Origin: Microvirga brassicacearum
Lineage (GTDB): Bacteria; Pseudomonadota; Alphaproteobacteria; Rhizobiales; Beijerinckiaceae
Length of the DNA stretch: 35,745 nt
Assembly: GCF_008757455.1 (NCBI RefSeq)
Contig: NZ_VCMV01000020.1
Span: 23,642 to 59,386 of the forward strand
Direction of reading: 5' to 3'
Each line of letters begins with the position of its first letter. Within the stretch, counting starts at the first letter, position 1. The notes beneath the pieces are model-generated. The model saw only the letters and a program-made list of their open reading frames with translations. It did not search any database and had not been told where the DNA came from. Position numbers and translations under genes: made by a program. Shown here piece after piece: positions 23,605 to 30,733 of this stretch.

Positions 23605-24792
23605 ATGGCCCGCGCTCTCGTCATGATCCCATCCGGGGAAGTTTACGACCACGACAATGTCCGCTGGTACCGCCACAAGGAGGTCCAGAGCCACATCAAC
23701 CATTACCACAACATCGGCGACGCGTTCGTGTTCGACTCGTCGCTGAAGCTGCTGAACTTCGACAAGCTCGGCGTTCTGCCCATCGCCAATCCCGTCCTGG
23801 ACGACATCGACAAGCTGAATGCGGAATATGACTACGTCTTCCTGCGCGGATCCAACTACGTCCACAAGGACATGCGATGGAGCCAGACTGTCGATGTGCT
23901 CAAGCGACTGAAGATCCCGGTCATTGCCTATGGCATCGGCGCGCAAGCTCCGGTCAAGGGCAAGATCGAGCTCTCGGCCGAGACCAAGACCGTGCTGCGG
24001 ATGATGGCCGATTCAACAACCTCGATTGGGGTGCGCGGTGCCTATTCGGCGCAGGTCCTCTGGGATATCGGCATCAAGAACGTCCGCATCGTCGGCTGCC
24101 CCACAGCTTTCCGCCGCAATGATCCCAACATGGCGATCAAGCTGCCGCCGCTTGAAAAGGTGCGCAATGTCGGCATCACGCTGCGACGCGAGGTGTCGCC
24201 GGCATACGCACAGGATATCAAGCGCTATCTCACGTTCCACCGCGATCTGGTGAAGTCGCTGGCCGCGCGCTTCGACGTCGTGCTGATGGCGCAGGGCGAG
24301 GTCGAGGAGAAGAAGATGGTCTTCGGCACGCCGGAGCAGAAGGAGGAAGCCTTCGCGGCCTTGCGCGCCAACAAGTGGGTGTCCGACTGGTACATGGACG
24401 AGACCATCGAGAAGCTGCATCGCGAACGGCTGTTCTATTCGGACGTGGTGGCGGATTACGAAGCGCTGGTGCAGCAGAAGGACCTGGTACTCGGCTATCG
24501 ACTGCACGGCAACCTGATGGCGCTCGCCAACGGCACGCCGTCGATCTACTTCACCTATGACAGCCGCACGGTGGAATTCGCCGAGACCTACCAGATCCCG
24601 AGCTTCGATGTGTTTTCGGGCAAGGATTTCAACATCGAGGATTACTGGAATCAATCGCTGTTCGACAAGTTCAACCGGGCCTATCACCATACCTACCGGG
24701 AGATGCAGCAGTTCCTGGTCGAAAACGGCGTCGACAACAAGATGGTCGACGTGATGCAGAAGGCCAAAGAGCCGATCCAGCGGGTCGCCTGA
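23605..24792 (+). CDS. Polysaccharide pyruvyl transferase-family protein
   Basis: The 395-residue product fits the PF04230 polysaccharide pyruvyl transferase fold: an N-terminal NIGDAFVFDSS segment, YDYVFLRGSNYVHKDMRW, IPVIAYGIGAQAP, the middle SIGVRGAYSAQVLWDIGIKNVRIVGCPTAF segment typical of the family, and a C-terminal LVLGYRLHGNLMALANGTPSIYFTYDSR with the RLHG motif and conserved histidine. Such enzymes add ketal pyruvate from phosphoenolpyruvate to sugars of exopolysaccharides, giving acidic groups; some relatives act in cell-surface glycan or sulfated-sugar pathways. TAGGAG precedes the ATG at 23605. EPS II galactoglucan of rhizobia is pyruvylated, which fits the proposed locus. The exact reaction is inferred from family. 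Confidence 0.82.
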   Translation: MARALVMIPSGEVYDHDNVRWYRHKEVQSHINHYHNIGDAFVFDSSLKLLNFDKLGVLPIANPVLDDIDKLNAEYDYVFLRGSNYVHKDMRWSQTVDVLKRLKIPVIAYGIGAQAPVKGKIELSAETKTVLRMMADSTTSIGVRGAYSAQVLWDIGIKNVRIVGCPTAFRRNDPNMAIKLPPLEKVRNVGITLRREVSPAYAQDIKRYLTFHRDLVKSLAARFDVVLMAQGEVEEKKMVFGTPEQKEEAFAALRANKWVSDWYMDETIEKLHRERLFYSDVVADYEALVQQKDLVLGYRLHGNLMALANGTPSIYFTYDSRTVEFAETYQIPSFDVFSGKDFNIEDYWNQSLFDKFNRAYHHTYREMQQFLVENGVDNKMVDVMQKAKEPIQRVA

Positions 24793-26000
24793 TGAGGCAA
24801 CGCCGAACCGCTGGAGCGTGCCTGCTCTCCGTCGTCATCGGCGGGTGGCTCGCCTCCGGCGCTCACGCACAGGACAAGGCGGGCGGCGATCTCGCCGTCA
24901 CGCCGACCGGTCCCGTCGAGACGGTGTTCGACTGGTCCCGCGACGCGTGCGTCAAAACCAACGTTCCGGATGCGTCGGCGCGGGCGTTCCGGCGAGCGGA
25001 CGGGGAGGTTCGGCTGGTCATCAGCCATAACGACAACCGGGCGCTCGCCGGACGCAGCCTCGATGCGCTCAAGCCCGATTGCGCCGTGCTGTTCGAGGCT
25101 GGACGATCCGCCGAACTGGCGGCGTTCGACGACCTCAGCTGGATCGGCGCCGTCTACACCCGCGACGGGAAGCGGGTGGATGCGCTGGCTCACACGGAAC
25201 TCCGGGGCGACCGCACCCCCGGCCAATGCCCGGCCGGGAAATACAGTCCGTGCCTGCTCAACACCGTCACGGCGCTCGTGTCCGAGGACGGCGGCCGCAG
25301 TTTCCAGGCGGAGAACCGCGGCGGGCGTCCGCCTGTGGTGGCGACCTTGCCGTATCCGTTCCCGACCGACCGCGACGGCCGGGTCGGCTATGCCAACCCG
25401 ACCAACATCATCGAGCGCGACGGCTGGTACTACGCCTTCATCTTCGCCGATCATTACAAGGCCCAGCGCCGGGGCAACTGCCTCATTCGGACCCAAAACC
25501 TCGCCGACCCGTCGTCATGGCGGGCCTGGGACGGCGAGGGGTTCGGCGCCAGCTTCATCGACCCGTTCCGGGACAGCAATGCGGATCCCGAAGCCCATGT
25601 CTGCGCACCGGTCGCGCCCGCGACCTTCGGGCGGATGATCGGCGGCATGGTGAAACGACGGGGCGGCGACGAGGTGCTGGCCGTCTTCGGCGACAGGCGG
25701 AAGGGCGAGGGCGGACAGGTCGAGGAGGGGATCTTCGCCGCGACCTCCCGCGACCTTGTCAAATGGAGCAAGCCGTCTCTGGTGATGAAGGCCGAGCTGC
25801 TGTGGGACAAATCCTGCGACGAACCGCATGCGTATTTTTATCCCAGCCTGATCGATCCGCGGGCGACGACGTTTTCGTTCGAGGATTTCGGGGATTCCGG
25901 CTTTCTCTACCTGACGCGCTATCAGTTGAAGGATTGCAAAGTGACCTGGGATCGTGATCTCGTGCGCGTCCCTGTGACGCTGAAACCTTCGCGCTCGTAG
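24792..26000 (+). CDS. Secreted propeller-like protein of the polysaccharide operon
   Basis: The 402-residue product has a clear Sec signal (RQRRTAGACLLSVVIGGWLASGAHA, cleaved near AHA/QDK) and then repeating beta-strand blocks that look like blades of a five-bladed propeller of the GH43/GH32 or sialidase type: GEVRLVISHNDNRAL, ALVSEDGGRSFQ, NPTNIIERDGWYYAFIFADH, EEGIFAATSRDLVKWSKPSLV, DSGFLYLTRYQL. The SEDGGRSF and DLVKWSKP words resemble Asp-box-like turns. Acidic residues suited to catalysis are present but I cannot assign them. The start overlaps the previous stop by one base. It could trim, bind or release the polysaccharide in the periplasm or outside. No enzyme class is claimed. Confidence 0.7.
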   Translation: MRQRRTAGACLLSVVIGGWLASGAHAQDKAGGDLAVTPTGPVETVFDWSRDACVKTNVPDASARAFRRADGEVRLVISHNDNRALAGRSLDALKPDCAVLFEAGRSAELAAFDDLSWIGAVYTRDGKRVDALAHTELRGDRTPGQCPAGKYSPCLLNTVTALVSEDGGRSFQAENRGGRPPVVATLPYPFPTDRDGRVGYANPTNIIERDGWYYAFIFADHYKAQRRGNCLIRTQNLADPSSWRAWDGEGFGASFIDPFRDSNADPEAHVCAPVAPATFGRMIGGMVKRRGGDEVLAVFGDRRKGEGGQVEEGIFAATSRDLVKWSKPSLVMKAELLWDKSCDEPHAYFYPSLIDPRATTFSFEDFGDSGFLYLTRYQLKDCKVTWDRDLVRVPVTLKPSRS

Positions 26001-26048
26001 GATCCTTCTTCTCCAGTTTCCGTTCAACTCTCCGCAAAAGGTTCAGGA

Positions 26049-27044
26049 ATGACAGTTCTCGTGACGGGTGGTGCCGGTTATATCGGGAGCCACCTGGTGC
26101 TCGCCCTCGTGGATGCCGGGCGCAAGGTGGTGGTTCTCGACAATCTGAGCACCGGATTTCGGTGGGTCGTGCCGCCGGGGGTCACTTTGATCGAGGGCGA
26201 TTGCGGCGATGAGGCGCTGGTCGAGGAGATCATCGGCGCGCACGCGATCGAGGCCATCGCGCATTTTGCCGGTTCCATCGTGGTTCCGGATTCGGTCACG
26301 GACCCGCTCGGCTATTACTTGAACAATACGGTGAAATCGCGCGCGCTCATCAGCGCGGCGGTCAAAACCAATGTCCGCAATTTCATCTTTTCTTCGACCG
26401 CCGCCGTCTACGGCGACGCCTCGGAAAATCCGATCTCCGAGACGGCAACCCTCCAGCCGCTTTCGCCCTACGGCTCGTCGAAACTCATGACCGAGATCAT
26501 GCTTCGCGACACCGCGACCGCCCATCCGTTCCATTACGTGGCTCTGCGTTACTTCAACGTGGCGGGCGCGGACCCGCAGGGTCGAAGCGGACAATCGAGC
26601 CGGCGCGCGACGCATCTCATCAAAGTCGCCACGCAGGCGGCTCTGCGCGAGCGCAGTCACGTGGACATCTTCGGCACCGATTATCCGACTCCCGATGGAA
26701 CCTGCCTGCGTGACTACATCCACGTGTCCGACCTCGCCGAGGCGCATTTGCGCGCGCTCGACTATCTGGCCGCCGGGGGTACGAGCACAGTGCTGAATTG
26801 CGGCTATGGCAGAGGGCATTCGGTGTTCGAAGTCATCGACGCGGTAAAGCGCGTGTCCGGCACCGACTTCCCGGCCGTCCGCATGGATAGGCGAGCGGGA
26901 GATCCGGCCATGCTGGTCGCGGGCGCCGACCGCATCCGCGAAACACTAGGCTGGCGACCCGCGCTCGACGATCTCGACACGATTATTGCGCATGCCCTCG
27001 CCTGGGAGAGACGTCTCGCCGAAATGGGTGAGCAGCCAGCATAG
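26049..27044 (+). CDS. galE: UDP-glucose 4-epimerase
   Basis: The 331-residue protein is an extended short-chain dehydrogenase. It has the NAD-binding TGGAGYIGSH at the N-terminus, DNLSTG, HFAGSIVVPDSVTDPLGYY, the catalytic Ser/Thr region SSTAAVYG, Tyr141 and Lys145 in PYGSSK, and RYFNVAGADPQGRSGQ typical of GalE. It interconverts UDP-glucose and UDP-galactose in the cytosol, supplying galactose donors for the glycosyltransferases upstream. The S. meliloti enzyme with this role is ExoB, required for both exopolysaccharides. It starts 48 bases after the propeller gene and is probably the last gene of the operon, followed by a hairpin at 27063-27085. Relatives act on UDP-GalNAc or pentoses, so substrate is likely but not certain. 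Confidence 0.92.
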   Translation: MTVLVTGGAGYIGSHLVLALVDAGRKVVVLDNLSTGFRWVVPPGVTLIEGDCGDEALVEEIIGAHAIEAIAHFAGSIVVPDSVTDPLGYYLNNTVKSRALISAAVKTNVRNFIFSSTAAVYGDASENPISETATLQPLSPYGSSKLMTEIMLRDTATAHPFHYVALRYFNVAGADPQGRSGQSSRRATHLIKVATQAALRERSHVDIFGTDYPTPDGTCLRDYIHVSDLAEAHLRALDYLAAGGTSTVLNCGYGRGHSVFEVIDAVKRVSGTDFPAVRMDRRAGDPAMLVAGADRIRETLGWRPALDDLDTIIAHALAWERRLAEMGEQPA

Positions 27045-27062
27045 CAGTGGCGGCGGTTTGAA

Positions 27063-27085
27063 GTGTGGCGACGGACTCGCCACAC
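27063..27085. terminator. Hairpin between convergent galE and aminotransferase genes
   Basis: GTGTGGCG (27063-27070) pairs perfectly with CGCCACAC (27078-27085) around a 7-nt loop. It lies between two convergent genes and lacks a T-run, so it is at best a weak or bidirectional terminator. Confidence 0.5.
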
Positions 27086-27113
27086 GCCTAACGGTCGTAC
27101 GGTAAATGCTGTG

Positions 27114-28457
27114 TCAGTTCATGCTGTTCAGACCGGAGCGAATGCTGGCGACGATCTGCTCGATCTGATGCTCTTCGACGATGAGGGGAGGCGAGAGCAC
27201 GATAGAATCGCCCGACGCTCGCACCAGGACGCCGTCCTCGTAGCACGAATGCGCGCACAGGCTTCCTCTTGCGCCGGGCTCGCCCGGTCGTGAGGCCAGT
27301 TCGACGACGCCGAGAAGTCCGATGTTGCGGATATCGACCACGTGGGGCGCGCCCTTGAGCTGGTGCAGGGCCGCTTCCCAAACCGGCGCCAGGGCGGCCG
27401 TTCTCGCGAAGAGATCAAGCTCCTCATAAGTGTCGAGAGCCGCAAGTCCAGCCGCGCAGGCCAAGGGATGGCCCGAATAGGTGTAGCCGTGAAACAGCTC
27501 GATCGCCTCAGGCGGGCCCGCCATGAATGCATCGAACACCAGATCGCTGACGATCACGCCACCCATCGGCACCGCACCGTTCGTCATGCCCTTGGCGCAG
27601 GTGATGATGTCGGGCGTGACGCCGAATGCCTGGGCGGCGAAGGGCTGTCCGAGGCGGCCGAAACCTGTGATCACCTCATCGAAGATGAGAAGGATGCCGT
27701 GGCGTGTGCAGATCGAGCGGAGCCGATCGAGGTATTGCGTCGGCGGCGGATAGACGCCTCCCGACCCGATCACCGGCTCGACGATGACGGCGGCGACGGT
27801 GGCGGGATCGTTCACCTGCAGCAAGGCCTCAAGTTCGTCCGCGTAATCCGCCCCGGTGACCGGTTGGCCGCGAGAAAAGCCCATCTTGGACCGATCGTAA
27901 GGCAGAGACAGGTGCGCCACATCCGGGAGGAGCGGCCCGAAATCGCGCTTGTGCCGGCCGATCCCGCCGACCGACAAGCCGCCGAATCCCATGCCGTGAT
28001 ACCCCTTGGCTCGCCCGATGAGCTTCGTCCGTCCGGCATCGCCGCGGGCGCGGTGATAGCCTCGGGCAATCTTCAATGCGGAATCGACGGCCTCGGAACC
28101 GGAATTGGTGAAGAACACATGATCGAGACCTTCAGGCGCCACCTCCGTCAGTCGCCGGGCCAGTTCGAACGCGCCGGGATGGCTCATCTTGAACGAGGAA
28201 ACGAAATCGAGACGTCCCGCCGATTCCCGGATCGCCTCGACGATTCGAGGTTGGGCGTGGCCGGCATTGACGCACCATAGGCCCGCCATGGCATCGAGGA
28301 TACGGCGACCGTCCGCCGCGATGTAGTACATTCCCTCCGCGCCGACGAACATCATCGGCTGGGACCGGAATTGCCGCATGGCGGTGAACGGCAGCCAATG
28401 GGCGTCGCCCACATCATTGGCGAGGGGGCGCGGAGCAGTCTGGAGAGAGGTGGTCAT
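27114..28457 (-). CDS. Class III omega-aminotransferase (beta-alanine:pyruvate type)
   Basis: The 447-residue cytosolic enzyme is a PLP class III aminotransferase. Visible features are HWLPFTAMRQF and GLWCVNAGHAQPRIVEAI at the N-terminus, the cofactor phosphate loop FTNSGSEAVDSALKIA, YHGMGFGGLSVGG, the Asp pair in LLIFDEVITGFGRLG and the Schiff-base lysine K289 in TCAKGMTNGAVPMGG. It resembles omega-amino acid:pyruvate transaminases, which move an amino group from beta-alanine, a polyamine or another terminal amine to pyruvate. The chosen ATG at 28457 precedes MTTSLQTAPRPL; the frame is open far upstream but overlaps the regulator gene. It lies 56 bases after the GntR gene on the same strand, across a palindrome at 28491. 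Its role here is probably in the catabolic set that includes the C45 enzyme. Confidence 0.9.
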   Translation of the reverse strand: MTTSLQTAPRPLANDVGDAHWLPFTAMRQFRSQPMMFVGAEGMYYIAADGRRILDAMAGLWCVNAGHAQPRIVEAIRESAGRLDFVSSFKMSHPGAFELARRLTEVAPEGLDHVFFTNSGSEAVDSALKIARGYHRARGDAGRTKLIGRAKGYHGMGFGGLSVGGIGRHKRDFGPLLPDVAHLSLPYDRSKMGFSRGQPVTGADYADELEALLQVNDPATVAAVIVEPVIGSGGVYPPPTQYLDRLRSICTRHGILLIFDEVITGFGRLGQPFAAQAFGVTPDIITCAKGMTNGAVPMGGVIVSDLVFDAFMAGPPEAIELFHGYTYSGHPLACAAGLAALDTYEELDLFARTAALAPVWEAALHQLKGAPHVVDIRNIGLLGVVELASRPGEPGARGSLCAHSCYEDGVLVRASGDSIVLSPPLIVEEHQIEQIVASIRSGLNSMN

Positions 28458-28490
28458 GGCAGGGCACCTGCGAGAGGGAAGGGTTTGGGA

Positions 28491-28503
28491 TTTTGTAACA
28501 AAA
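28491..28503. promoter_or_regulatory. Candidate GntR operator before the aminotransferase gene
   Basis: TTTTGT-A-ACAAAA is a perfect 6-1-6 inverted repeat in the 56-base gap between the regulator and aminotransferase genes. The TTGT...ACAA form is of the kind bound by FadR/FCD-type GntR proteins. It could allow separate control of the aminotransferase. Confidence 0.4.
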
Positions 28504-28513
28504 AAATGCAAGC

Positions 28514-29398
28514 TCAGCCCGGATCGTCTCTCTTGCCGCTTCGAATGCGGCTTGCCCGCTCCAGATGGCGGCGCATGAGCGCGGACGCGATGTCCCGCTC
28601 GTCCCGAGACAGATAATCGAGGATCTCCAAGTGTTCCCGGCAATTCACGACAACGCGCTCGAAGCCGAACTTCCAGTCATATTGCGAGAAACGTCGCAGC
28701 TGGTTCTGGCGACGGATGGCGGAGTGCACGAAACGGTTTCCGGAGGCTGCCGCAAGACCCTCGTGAAACGCCGCGTTCATCTCGAAGAAGGCAACGCTGG
28801 AGGCCTCGAGCCACGGTCGCTCCAGGGTGTCGGTGTGGCGTTCGACCATCGTCTCGATCCACGCCGGTTCCACGCGAAATCCGGGTTCGAGGATTCCCAT
28901 CGGCTCGATCATGATTCGAAAGCGGTAGCTCTCGTCATGGGTCGCGGAATCACGCGATCCAGCCAGGAACCGCCAGCCGTAACCGGGTTTCCGCTCGACC
29001 ATCTCAAGGTCTGACAGCCGGGTGAGGACCCGTTGGACGGTCGGGCGGTTCAGGCCGTAGCGGCGCATGATCTCCACTTCCGAAATGTCTTCTCCCAGCG
29101 CCCCGCTGCGATGGTCGCGCGCGATCTGGACCAGCCAGTCCTCATCCTCGTCGGATGAAATCGCAGCATGCCCGTTTGAAGGGATGGCGATCAATTCGAC
29201 GCCGCGATTGGCCCGTCGGGTGACGATGCCTCGTTCTTCCAGATGCTGGAGTGCGCCGCGCACCGGCGTGCGGGAGACCTCGAGGCGCCGCGCTAGGCTG
29301 TTCTCGTTCAGCAACGCTCCGACCGTCAGCCCCTCGTCGTTGACGAGTTGAACGATGCGTTCTGCGAGGTCCTGCTGCAATCGGGTCGGCTGGAACAC
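28514..29398 (-). CDS. GntR/FCD transcriptional regulator with an extra winged-helix domain
   Basis: The 294-residue protein opens with a GntR winged helix (LQQDLAERIVQLVNDEGLTVGALLNENSLARRLEVSRTPVRGALQHLEERGIVTRRANRGVEL, about residues 7-70). A second unit (about 85-150) reads SEVEIMRRYGLNRPTVQRVLTRLSDLEMVERKPGYGWRF and is itself a GntR-like recognition helix and wing. An FCD ligand domain follows, with the metal/ligand residues in FFEMNAAFHEGLAAASGN, CREHLEILDYL and RRHLERA. Usual FCD regulators have one HTH and about 220-250 residues, so a duplicated DNA-binding region is unusual. It is divergent from the C45 gene and upstream of the aminotransferase on its own strand, so it probably controls both. 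The inducer is unknown. Confidence 0.85.
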   Translation of the reverse strand: MFQPTRLQQDLAERIVQLVNDEGLTVGALLNENSLARRLEVSRTPVRGALQHLEERGIVTRRANRGVELIAIPSNGHAAISSDEDEDWLVQIARDHRSGALGEDISEVEIMRRYGLNRPTVQRVLTRLSDLEMVERKPGYGWRFLAGSRDSATHDESYRFRIMIEPMGILEPGFRVEPAWIETMVERHTDTLERPWLEASSVAFFEMNAAFHEGLAAASGNRFVHSAIRRQNQLRRFSQYDWKFGFERVVVNCREHLEILDYLSRDERDIASALMRRHLERASRIRSGKRDDPG

Positions 29399-29415
29399 CT
29401 GAAGATTCCTCTTGC

Positions 29416-29441
29416 TTGTATTCTGTCATGATGAAATACAA
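29416..29441. promoter_or_regulatory. Inverted repeat in the GntR/C45 divergent promoter
   Basis: TTGTATT (29416-29422) and AATACAA (29435-29441) form a perfect 7-bp inverted repeat with a 12-base spacer in the 89-base gap between the divergent GntR and C45 genes. The arms share TTGT/ACAA with the 28491 site. Binding by the double-domain GntR protein is inferred. Confidence 0.45.
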
Positions 29442-29487
29442 TGTTCTCGCAGAAAATGCCAGAGCTATTGAGAAAAGGTCTTCGATA

Positions 29488-30657
29488 ATGACGCCATCCT
29501 GCCCGCTCGTAGAGATTTCCGGCACCCCGCGCGAGAGGGGACGTCAGTATGGCGAGCAGGCCGCGGAGCGCGTGCGGTTGGGGATCGAGCATTACTCGGC
29601 CCAGCTTGCCGGCAGCAATCTCACGTCGGACGGTATCAGGACTCTCGTGCAGAAGTTCGAGCCGACGATTGACCAGTTCGATCCGACTTATCTGGAGGAG
29701 ATGCGCGGCATCGCGGAGGGCGCCGGAGTGGCGTTCGAGTCGGTGGTGCTCCTCAATGCCCGCACCGAAATCCTGAAACTCGCCCAGCGGCCAGCGGATA
29801 AAATGAAATCCCCGGACGACGACCCGGATGGCTGCACAGGCGTCGTGGCGCTGCCCGAGGTCACCAGGGACGGCAGGCTCATCCACGCCCAGAACTGGGA
29901 TTGGAAGGTCGAATGCGCCGAGACCGCAGTGGTCCTCAAGGTGCGTCGAGAGGACGGGCCGGACATCCTGACCTTTACGGAGGCGGGCGCGCTCGGCCGA
30001 TCCGGCTTCAACGCGGCGGGTATTGCGATCACGGCCAATTATCTGGAGACCGACCGGGATTATCGGCGCCTCGGCGTGCCGCTGGCGCTGATCCGGCGCA
30101 AGGTTCTGGAGCAGAAGCACCTCGCGGCTGCCATGCGCGCGGTCTACACGACCGCCAAATCGGCCGCCAACAACATGATTGTCAGCCAGGCCAACGGCGT
30201 TGCCATCGACTTCGAATGCGCACCGGACGAGACGTTCCAGGTCCACCCGGAGCGCGGTCTCATCGTCCACGCCAATCATTTTCAAAGCCCGGTTGCCTTG
30301 TCGAAGCTGAAAGATACCGGCATCGCCAACACGCCCGACAGTCTTTACCGGGACATCAGGGTCCGCGCGCTCATCGAGCCGCATCTTGGTGCGGTGACGC
30401 GCGACACGGTGAAAGACGCTCTGTTCGACGACTTCGAGACGCCGTGGGCGGTCTGCCGTCCGCCTCGCAAGACTCTCGGCAACAATCTCAGCGCCACCGT
30501 GGCGATGATCGTGATGGAGCCGATGCTCGGAACCTTGGAGGTGGCAATGCTGCCGGCGCTCAATCGAAACTTCACCACCTACAAGCTCGACATGGAGGTT
30601 CAACGCCCGACCACCCAGGGCGCAGCCAAAGTGACGTCGATCGCAAAAGCCGGATAG
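29488..30657 (+). CDS. C45-family acyltransferase/amidase (isopenicillin-N acyltransferase-like)
   Basis: The 389-residue product belongs to the C45 N-terminal-nucleophile family, whose members cleave or exchange an acyl group on an amide nitrogen. Family features are LVEISGTPRERGRQYGEQAAERV at the N-terminus, the nucleophile C116 in DGCTGVVALPE (autocleavage before this Cys would give two subunits), GRLIHAQNWDWKVE, GRSGFNAAGIAITANYL, VHANHF and TLGNNLSATVAMIVMEP. No signal peptide is present, so it should act in the cytosol on an imported compound. The start at 29488 gives MTPSCPLVEIS; ATGs at 29428 and 29431 and a TTG at 29416 lie upstream in frame. Position next to an ABC binding protein and an aminotransferase suggests hydrolysis of an N-acylated amine. 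Natural substrate unknown; beta-lactam activity is not implied. Confidence 0.87.
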   Translation: MTPSCPLVEISGTPRERGRQYGEQAAERVRLGIEHYSAQLAGSNLTSDGIRTLVQKFEPTIDQFDPTYLEEMRGIAEGAGVAFESVVLLNARTEILKLAQRPADKMKSPDDDPDGCTGVVALPEVTRDGRLIHAQNWDWKVECAETAVVLKVRREDGPDILTFTEAGALGRSGFNAAGIAITANYLETDRDYRRLGVPLALIRRKVLEQKHLAAAMRAVYTTAKSAANNMIVSQANGVAIDFECAPDETFQVHPERGLIVHANHFQSPVALSKLKDTGIANTPDSLYRDIRVRALIEPHLGAVTRDTVKDALFDDFETPWAVCRPPRKTLGNNLSATVAMIVMEPMLGTLEVAMLPALNRNFTTYKLDMEVQRPTTQGAAKVTSIAKAG

Positions 30658-30733
30658 GCAGCGATCGGCGTCCAGCGACGCAGAAGAACAATAATCAGAG
30701 CAGGAACGATTTCAGATCTAACGGAGGACGACG

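Noticed and set aside
28491..28510. Run of A residues after TTTTGTAAC as a terminator tail for the GntR or aminotransferase gene
   Set aside because: No GC-rich stem adjoins the run in the needed orientation; the inverted repeat itself is AT-rich and fits an operator better.
29488..30657. A true penicillin acyltransferase or beta-lactam resistance gene
   Set aside because: C45 proteins of bacteria are mostly uncharacterised amidases or acyltransferases; catabolic neighbours and no resistance genes nearby argue against this reading.
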